Shown piece after piece: positions 6,465-10,392 of a stretch of DNA of 10,392 nucleotides. The notes beneath the pieces are model-generated. The model ran no database searches. It was given only the letters and a program-made list of their open reading frames with translations, and had not been told where the DNA came from. Source of the stretch: UBA8687 sp964564655 (GTDB taxonomy: Bacteria; Nitrospinota; Nitrospinia; Nitrospinales; VA-1); contig CAZMBO010000062.1 of the NCBI GenBank assembly GCA_964564655.1, forward strand, positions 1-10,392. The letters run 5' to 3'. Both the position numbers and the translations under genes were made by a program. Numbering within the stretch: position 1 is the stretch's first letter; the number at the start of each line of letters is the position of its first letter.

Positions 6465-7097
6465 TCAATCACTAGACACTTTCAAGTTTCTGATTTTCTG
6501 TATCCGTTCTTTATTAGTTGGATGAGTTGAAAAATAACTGGCTTTTTCAGGCGTATCTCCTGATTTTTTTTGAAGCACATTTAAAAGTTGAAGATAGTAT
6601 TTGGTTGAAAATCCGGCTTTGTTTAAGTATTCAACCCCCTTCTTATCCGCTTCCAGCTCTTGGGTACGAGAAAACCCACTTACTAATGCTGGTTTGACTA
6701 CATACTCGCTATAACCAGCACCGGGAACAAAAATATTCAGCACGGAAAATCCAATTGATGTCAGAATGGAAACCCCTAGTTTAGTGTAATAATGCCCCGA
6801 CTTTAAATGGGCAATTTCATGAGCTGCTACGGCAACCCGTTGCTCCTTCGTCAGTTCGTGTAGAAAATTTACGGTAATGTTTACTTTATTTCCGGTAGTC
6901 ACCCAGGCATTTGAAAAATCCGCACGATGTACCACCGCAACGAATTCTTCTTCAGGAAAATTTGCTAAAGCAATCGTATCCACCGCAGTTTTCCACAAAA
7001 ATTTATCATTAGTGCATGTTGCACAACCTTTTTCACGAGCCGATTGACACCCGGCCAGCAAGAAGATTATCAGAAAAAGTATGAAAGTTTTTTTCAT
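6465..7097 (-). CDS. M48-family metalloprotease lipoprotein (LoiP/YggG-like)
   Basis: This 210-residue protein begins with a lipoprotein signal peptide ending in L-L-A-G-C17, so it is probably lipid-anchored and faces the periplasm. The zinc site is H93-E94-I-A-H97. The third ligand E147 lies in 'ELEAD', and the C-terminal 'STHPTNKERI' (190-199) is typical of M48C proteases such as LoiP and the BepA protease domain. A hydrophobic stretch at about 107-128 is the usual M48 membrane-associated segment. The protein lacks the TPR domain of BepA and is slightly shorter than LoiP. A C25-A-T-C28 pair near the mature N terminus is an extra feature that could form a disulfide. Relatives degrade misfolded outer-membrane proteins. 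The gene lies 25 bp after the inositol monophosphatase gene; its own ribosome site is poor, so it may be the last cistron of that operon. Confidence 0.9.
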   Translation of the reverse strand: MKKTFILFLIIFLLAGCQSAREKGCATCTNDKFLWKTAVDTIALANFPEEEFVAVVHRADFSNAWVTTGNKVNITVNFLHELTKEQRVAVAAHEIAHLKSGHYYTKLGVSILTSIGFSVLNIFVPGAGYSEYVVKPALVSGFSRTQELEADKKGVEYLNKAGFSTKYYLQLLNVLQKKSGDTPEKASYFSTHPTNKERIQKIRNLKVSSD

Positions 7098-7122
7098 CTA
7101 TAAACTAGAGCAATTGAAGGCA

Positions 7123-7905
7123 TTACACTTTGCCTTTTTGCAAAACGTCTACCATTTCTTGGTGTACAAGCCCGTTGCTTACAAGAAGTTCTTGATCATA
7201 AATATCGGTTGGACTGCCATCAAACTTACTGGCCTTGCCACCAGCTTCTAGAACAATCAGGAGTCCCGCGGCCACATCCCAGGGGTGAAGCATTCTTTCC
7301 CAGAATCCTTCAAAACGGCCCATTGCAGTATAAACCAGGTCCATGGCAGCAGAACCAGGTCGTCGTACCGCTTGACAAGCTTTCATGAAATTGCAGAAAT
7401 TATCAAGATTATCTTTTTCCGACTTCACCACGCGTGGCGCAAAGCCTGTAACAAGCAAACTTTTTTTCAGTGTGGAAATGGTTGATACGTGGATGGGATT
7501 ACCGTTTAGAATTGCGCCCTGACCTTTTTCGGCAACAAATAATTCATCAAGGCAGGGATTATATATGACACCAACTTTAACCTCACCTTCTTGCTCTAAT
7601 GCAATTGAAACACAATAGCAAGGGTAACCATGGGAATAGTTCAGCGTTCCATCTAGCGGGTCTATGATCCATTTACTGGTTGAGTCACTTCCCTCGGCAT
7701 TTCCTGACTCCTCGGCGAGAATATCGTGGCCGGGAAAAGTTTTTTTGATGCGGGCGATGATCGCTTTTTCAGCAAGATTGTCGACTTCTGTCACCGGGTC
7801 ATAAAAATCCTTGAAAGAAACTTTGCCAATATCGTCAACACGCTCGCGAAGAATCTTGCCGGCTTGCAGTGCAGCTTCCACTGCAACTATTATCTCCTGG
7901 CTCAT
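7123..7905 (-). CDS. Inositol monophosphatase family protein (SuhB-like)
   Basis: This 260-residue protein is a Mg-dependent phosphatase of the IMPase/SuhB family, with the normal length for that family. Motif 'DPVTEVD' is at 36-42, followed by metal-binding E65-E66 in 'LAEESG' and 'WIIDPLDGT' (79-87) with D82 and D85. 'RRPGSAAMDLVY' lies at 181-192. The closing metal site is W209-D210 in 'HPWDVAAG'. Family members hydrolyse inositol-1-phosphate or related sugar phosphates; bacterial SuhB also acts in ribosomal RNA antitermination. Its place in an operon with the rRNA methyltransferase rsmD and tRNA thiolase mnmA would fit an RNA-related role, but the sequence alone cannot decide this. The start ATG at 7905 overlaps the mnmA stop codon by an ATGA, so it is probably translationally coupled. 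Confidence 0.92.
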   Translation of the reverse strand: MSQEIIVAVEAALQAGKILRERVDDIGKVSFKDFYDPVTEVDNLAEKAIIARIKKTFPGHDILAEESGNAEGSDSTSKWIIDPLDGTLNYSHGYPCYCVSIALEQEGEVKVGVIYNPCLDELFVAEKGQGAILNGNPIHVSTISTLKKSLLVTGFAPRVVKSEKDNLDNFCNFMKACQAVRRPGSAAMDLVYTAMGRFEGFWERMLHPWDVAAGLLIVLEAGGKASKFDGSPTDIYDQELLVSNGLVHQEMVDVLQKGKV

Positions 7906-8975
7906 TCAAGCCACCCACCGCCAATAACACAATCTTCCTGGTAAAAAACAGCAGACTGGCCTGGTGCAATTGATAATTGAGGTTGGTCAAACTCCACAAT
8001 AACACGGGAACTATCTAATTTTTTGATCGTTGCTGGTACGCCTTGATGGCGATACCGAATCTGCACATCGGCACGGGTAATGTCTTCAACATCTAAACAC
8101 CAGTTGATTTGAGACACAAAACAGTTTGCGCGTTCTAATTCTTTTTTAGTCCCGGCAGTTATACGGTTATTCACTGGGTCAATATGGGTTACGAAATGTG
8201 GTTCCTTGAGCCCGCCCAGATTTAAGCCTTTTCTCTGACCGATCGTAAAAGCCGGGTAGCCCCCGTGCTTGCCTAACACCTCGCCTTTAGAGTTAACAAT
8301 ATCTCCCTGCTGGAATGCATAATCGTCCAATTGCTTTGCGATAAACTTTGGGTAGTCATTGTCAGGAATAAAACAAATTTCATGGGACTCAGCTTTCTCT
8401 GCCACATTCAACCCTAATTGCCGTGCCCGATCACGCACTTCGTTTTTATCCATATCTCCCAATGGAAACTCCAGACGCGAAAGTTGATCCTGCGACAAAT
8501 TGAAAAGGAAGTAACTCTGGTCTTTCCAGCGGTCTCGTCCTCGACGCACCAGAAACTTACCACTTGAATGTCTGACGATTGAAGCGTAATGCCCTGTCGC
8601 CACTCGTTTTACCCCAAACGATTCAGCTTTCTGAATCATTTCCTCGAATTTTAATTTTTGGTTGCACAGCGTGCAAGGAATGGGTGTGCGCGCTTGCATG
8701 TATTCGGAAATAAAATAGTCGACCACCTCTTCCTTAAATTTTTTTTCCATATTAAGGATATAATAAGGGATGCCAATTTTTTCGGCGACGCGACGCGCAT
8801 CAGAAAGGTCGTCTAGTGAACAGCAAGTACCAAAACGATTATCCGATTCGGAATAGTTCCACAGCTGTAACGAGATACCAACAGCTTGATAGCCCTTCTC
8901 TTTTATAATGGATGCCGCAACAGAACTATCAACACCACCGCTCATAGCTATTGCTATTTTTTCTAGATTTTTCAT
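7902..8975 (-). CDS. mnmA: tRNA-specific 2-thiouridylase
   Basis: This 357-residue enzyme adds sulfur to position 2 of U34 in tRNA-Lys, tRNA-Glu and tRNA-Gln that read A/G-ending codons. The ATP-binding P-loop S12-G-G-V-D-S-S18 opens the N-terminal adenylation domain. The conserved 'TPIPCTLCNQKLKF' region holds C101 and C104; C104 aligns with the first catalytic cysteine of E. coli MnmA. The second catalytic cysteine is C201 in 'SHEICFIPD'. 'GHYA' (128-131) and 'FTIGQRKGL' (243-251) are further family signatures, and the C-terminal beta-barrel closes with 'GGGWL'. C51-C52 near the N terminus are additional cysteines. The start ATG at 8975 overlaps the rsmD stop by ATGA, and its own stop overlaps the phosphatase start in the same way. 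Confidence 0.96.
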   Translation of the reverse strand: MKNLEKIAIAMSGGVDSSVAASIIKEKGYQAVGISLQLWNYSESDNRFGTCCSLDDLSDARRVAEKIGIPYYILNMEKKFKEEVVDYFISEYMQARTPIPCTLCNQKLKFEEMIQKAESFGVKRVATGHYASIVRHSSGKFLVRRGRDRWKDQSYFLFNLSQDQLSRLEFPLGDMDKNEVRDRARQLGLNVAEKAESHEICFIPDNDYPKFIAKQLDDYAFQQGDIVNSKGEVLGKHGGYPAFTIGQRKGLNLGGLKEPHFVTHIDPVNNRITAGTKKELERANCFVSQINWCLDVEDITRADVQIRYRHQGVPATIKKLDSSRVIVEFDQPQLSIAPGQSAVFYQEDCVIGGGWLE

Positions 8976-9541
8976 AGCTCTATCTTAAAAAACGACAGAC
9001 AAGAGTCACCGAGACGCCTGTCTTTAAAAGTTTTCAGTTTACCATACCTTTCCTGCAGTCCTGTCTTATGGAAATGCTCAACAATGACCCAGGCATCTTC
9101 TTTCAATATAGCCGAATCGGATAATTTGGAGAGACAAGGCCCGTAAAGGTTTTTGGAAAATGGGGGATCTACATAGATAAGGTCAAAAACCATGCCCTTG
9201 CCTCTCAATGTTGATAATGAATCCAGCGAATCCGACTTTATAAGTTCCCATCGCTCTGTTTGATTTTCAACGGTCAGTCGGCACTTTTCCAGGTTGCGGG
9301 TAATCAGGGATTGAGCTTGAGAATTCTGTTCAACAAATACTACCTGTTCTGCACCGCGACTGAGGGCCTCAATGCCTATCGACCCTGTTCCAGCAAACAG
9401 ATCGAGAAAAGATATTCCTGTCAGATCAGGTCCAACCTGATTGAATAATGACTCTTTCACCTGATCTAATGTTGGACGGATCTCTGCATTACCTAAATCT
9501 ACCAGGCGGGTTCCACGTGCAGAACCGGAAATAACTCTCAT
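8972..9541 (-). CDS. rsmD: 16S rRNA (guanine966-N2)-methyltransferase
   Basis: This 189-residue SAM-dependent methyltransferase methylates the exocyclic amine of G966 in 16S rRNA. It begins with 'MRVISGSARG', typical of RsmD. 'RPTLDQVKESLFN' (22-34) is the family's N-terminal signature. SAM-binding motif I is 'LDLFAGTGSIGIEALSRGA' (46-64). The catalytic D/N-P-P-F motif for N2-guanine methylation is D125-P-P-F128 in 'YVDPPF'. Length is normal. The ATG at 9541 is preceded on the minus strand by AAGGAA (9551-9556) at nine-base spacing, the clearest ribosome site in this operon. It is the first gene of the rsmD-mnmA-phosphatase run and faces away from tRNA-Gln, whose promoter region it shares. 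Confidence 0.95.
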   Translation of the reverse strand: MRVISGSARGTRLVDLGNAEIRPTLDQVKESLFNQVGPDLTGISFLDLFAGTGSIGIEALSRGAEQVVFVEQNSQAQSLITRNLEKCRLTVENQTERWELIKSDSLDSLSTLRGKGMVFDLIYVDPPFSKNLYGPCLSKLSDSAILKEDAWVIVEHFHKTGLQERYGKLKTFKDRRLGDSCLSFFKIEL

Positions 9542-9578
9542 TTAAAAAGTTTCCTTATAATAAACAAGCCAATCCATC

Positions 9579-9607
9579 TTGACATGGAAATTTAATAAAA
9601 TTATTAT
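9579..9607 (+). promoter_or_regulatory. Sigma-70-type promoter for tRNA-Gln
   Basis: A perfect TTGACA (9579-9584) is followed after exactly 17 bases by TATTAT (9602-9607), five of six matches to the -10 consensus. Transcription would start near 9614, about 20 bases before the mature tRNA-Gln at 9634. This is the strongest promoter match in the window, as expected for a tRNA gene. Confidence 0.75.
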
Positions 9608-9608
9608 A
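9603..9608 (-). promoter_or_regulatory. Possible minus-strand -10 for rsmD-mnmA operon
   Basis: On the minus strand these bases read a perfect TATAAT and overlap the tRNA-Gln -10 by five bases. Transcription would start near 9596 and leave a leader of about 55 bases before the rsmD ATG at 9541. No good -35 is seen at 16-18 bp, so the promoter, if real, would be weaker than the plus-strand one. Confidence 0.35.
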
Positions 9609-9633
9609 AATCAAGACCCAAGGGAATTAATAT

Positions 9634-9707
9634 TCGGGTATCGTCTAACGGTAGGACGTCAGATTCTGGTTCTGAATGTTGGGGTTCGAATCCCTGTACC
9701 CGAGCCA
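9634..9707 (+). tRNA. tRNA-Gln(CTG)
   Basis: The sequence folds as a standard 74-base tRNA including an encoded CCA (9705-9707). The acceptor stem pairs 9634-9640 with 9697-9703, beginning with a U1-A72 pair, and the discriminator is G73 (9704). The anticodon stem TCAGA/TCTGA (9659-9663, 9671-9675) is perfect and the loop carries CTG at 9666-9668, which reads CAG. The T arm has the TTCGAAT loop with two weaker outer pairs. U1-A72 and G73 are known identity elements for glutamine tRNAs. It has its own promoter upstream and an intrinsic terminator downstream. Confidence 0.95.
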
Positions 9708-9722
9708 ATTCTCCGGGCCATG

Positions 9723-9763
9723 CCTGATGGAAGTACGATCAAAATCTATTGCAATTTATCAGG
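9723..9763 (+). promoter_or_regulatory. Possible antiterminator stem upstream of membrane-protein gene
   Basis: CCTGAT (9723-9728) and ATCAGG (9758-9763) are exact inverted repeats. They extend inward by two G-U pairs and one A-U pair to a nine-pair stem. Its 3' arm uses G9762 and G9763, which are also the first two bases of the terminator hairpin. The two structures therefore compete, at least in part. This could be an attenuator or chance; the shared part is only two pairs. Confidence 0.3.
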
Positions 9764-9784
9764 GGAGGCGCTCCCCATTTTTTT
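9762..9784 (+). terminator. Intrinsic terminator after tRNA-Gln
   Basis: GGGGAG (9762-9767) pairs perfectly with CTCCCC (9771-9776) across a three-base loop, and seven T residues follow at 9778-9784. This is a textbook Rho-independent terminator, 54 bases after the end of tRNA-Gln. Unusually, its T tract runs directly into the GAGGAA ribosome site of the next gene, with no room for a new promoter in between. Confidence 0.8.
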
Positions 9785-9792
9785 GAGGAATT

Positions 9793-10257
9793 ATGAACAT
9801 ATACCGAAATCCTTTTTTCGTTGGCCTTTGTGCTCCTCTTTATCAGTTGGTCGCCACTATTGCGATTACCAACGATTTTTTGATGGCGGCCATTTTCATC
9901 ATGTTTACTCTCGGCCTAATAGGTGCTTATGTCAGCGACTTCCCTTTGCTACCAACACTATATATGAATGAGGTTGCTCATAAAACCTCTGTTTCTTCCT
10001 TAATGGGAATGTTGCTGGGTCTAATGCTGTTCCTGGGCTTCGGTGCAGGTGGGAACGAAGGCAGTGACGGAGGAATGATCTCTGCCGGTGGCAAGTTTAT
10101 GGCTACTTGGGGAATATTGACATTACCTGCGTACCCCTTAATGGTATTTTTGATCTCCGGGGTGAATAAACGTGACCTCGAAGCAGAAGATACTATTAGA
10201 AAAGAAAAGAAGAAAAAAAATAGTGGCCCGCCGATTATGAAACGTGACGGGTTCTAA
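9793..10257 (+). CDS. Uncharacterised four-helix membrane protein
   Basis: I do not recognise this 154-residue protein. Four hydrophobic segments are visible at about residues 8-27, 29-50, 69-88 and 102-123. A glycine-rich loop (84-100, with GAGGNEGSDGG) lies between the third and fourth. The C-terminal tail from about 125 is highly charged and ends in a lysine-rich stretch around residues 136-142, so it is most likely cytoplasmic. There is no signal peptide, catalytic motif or cofactor motif. GAGGAA at 9785-9790 gives a strong ribosome site just before the ATG at 9793. The gene sits between tRNA-Gln and tRNA-Glu on the same strand. No promoter is visible between the tRNA-Gln terminator and its start, so expression probably depends on read-through. 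It is likely a real gene, given its strong ribosome site and membrane-protein composition, but its function is unknown. Confidence 0.75.
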   Translation: MNIYRNPFFVGLCAPLYQLVATIAITNDFLMAAIFIMFTLGLIGAYVSDFPLLPTLYMNEVAHKTSVSSLMGMLLGLMLFLGFGAGGNEGSDGGMISAGGKFMATWGILTLPAYPLMVFLISGVNKRDLEAEDTIRKEKKKKNSGPPIMKRDGF

Positions 10258-10276
10258 AACATACCCATTTATGCAT

Positions 10277-10348
10277 GGCCCCATCGTCTAGCGGCTAGGA
10301 CGCTGGCCTCTCACGCCGGAAACAGGGGTTCGATTCCCCTTGGGGCTA
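10277..10348 (+). tRNA. tRNA-Glu(CTC)
   Basis: The sequence folds as a 72-base tRNA without an encoded CCA. The acceptor stem pairs 10277-10283 with 10341-10347, opening with a G1-U72 wobble, and the discriminator is A73 (10348). The anticodon stem CTGGC/GCCGG is complete with one T-G pair, and the loop carries CTC at 10310-10312, which reads GAG. The T arm AGGGG/CCCCT with TTCGATT loop is perfect. Its D loop is one base longer than that of the tRNA-Gln here. It starts 19 bases after the membrane-protein stop, with no separate promoter visible, so it may be processed from the same transcript. Confidence 0.93.
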
Positions 10349-10392
10349 CTCTTTCCAATCACTTATAACCCAGTCAAATTGTATGATAGAAT
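10349..10392. other. Downstream end of window, nothing identified
   Basis: These 44 bases after tRNA-Glu show neither a terminator hairpin nor a coding start that can be supported. A further gene or promoter may begin beyond the edge. Confidence 0.5.

Noticed and set aside
9579..9971. 130-codon plus-strand open frame across tRNA-Gln
   Set aside because: It starts in the promoter -35, runs through the tRNA and terminator, and overlaps the better-supported membrane-protein gene in another frame.

Overview
The window reads as a chromosomal housekeeping and energy-metabolism segment from a Gram-negative, AT-leaning bacterium. Supporting signs are a lipobox lipoprotein, a complete meso-diaminopimelate decarboxylase, biosynthetic-type arginine decarboxylase, and exported TlpA-type thioredoxin and cytochrome b genes. 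The fused cytochrome b with b6-like spacing next to a CYCXC-family protein brings Nitrospinota, Nitrospirota or delta-proteobacteria-like lineages to mind. That is a guess from gene content, not a demonstrated placement. No mobile element, CRISPR array, integrase or phage gene is visible.

Region 1 (1-2359, + strand) is a tight run of four genes: the 3' part of a CYCXC-motif protein, a membrane-anchored TlpA/ResA-like thioredoxin, a small exported His-rich protein with one C-terminal membrane helix, and a one-piece cytochrome b. The last three are separated by only 2-4 bases. They look like part of a periplasmic redox/respiratory operon whose beginning lies upstream of the window. Region 2 (2440-3037, + strand) has a glutaredoxin-like protein and a pterin-4a-carbinolamine dehydratase.

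Region 3 (3043-6458) holds two fold-III PLP decarboxylases transcribed divergently from a 257-bp intergenic region: lysA (last step of lysine synthesis) on the minus strand and speA (arginine to agmatine, polyamine synthesis) on the plus strand. Promoter-like elements can be proposed for both. Region 4 (6465-9541, minus strand) is an rsmD-mnmA-inositol monophosphatase operon with two ATGA stop/start overlaps, followed after 25 bp by a small M48 metalloprotease lipoprotein.

Region 5 (9542-10392, + strand) starts with a good sigma-70-type promoter driving tRNA-Gln(CTG). An intrinsic terminator that runs directly into the ribosome binding site of an unrecognised four-helix membrane protein follows, and then tRNA-Glu(CTC). 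The tRNA promoter shares an overlapping -10 with a possible minus-strand promoter for rsmD-mnmA. It is notable that mnmA, which thiolates the U34 isoacceptors of Gln, Glu and Lys, sits beside the C34 isoacceptors of Gln and Glu.

I see no clear undescribed defence or biosynthetic system. The most unusual items are the cytochrome b variant with its His-rich partner, and the attenuator-like junction between tRNA-Gln and the membrane protein.
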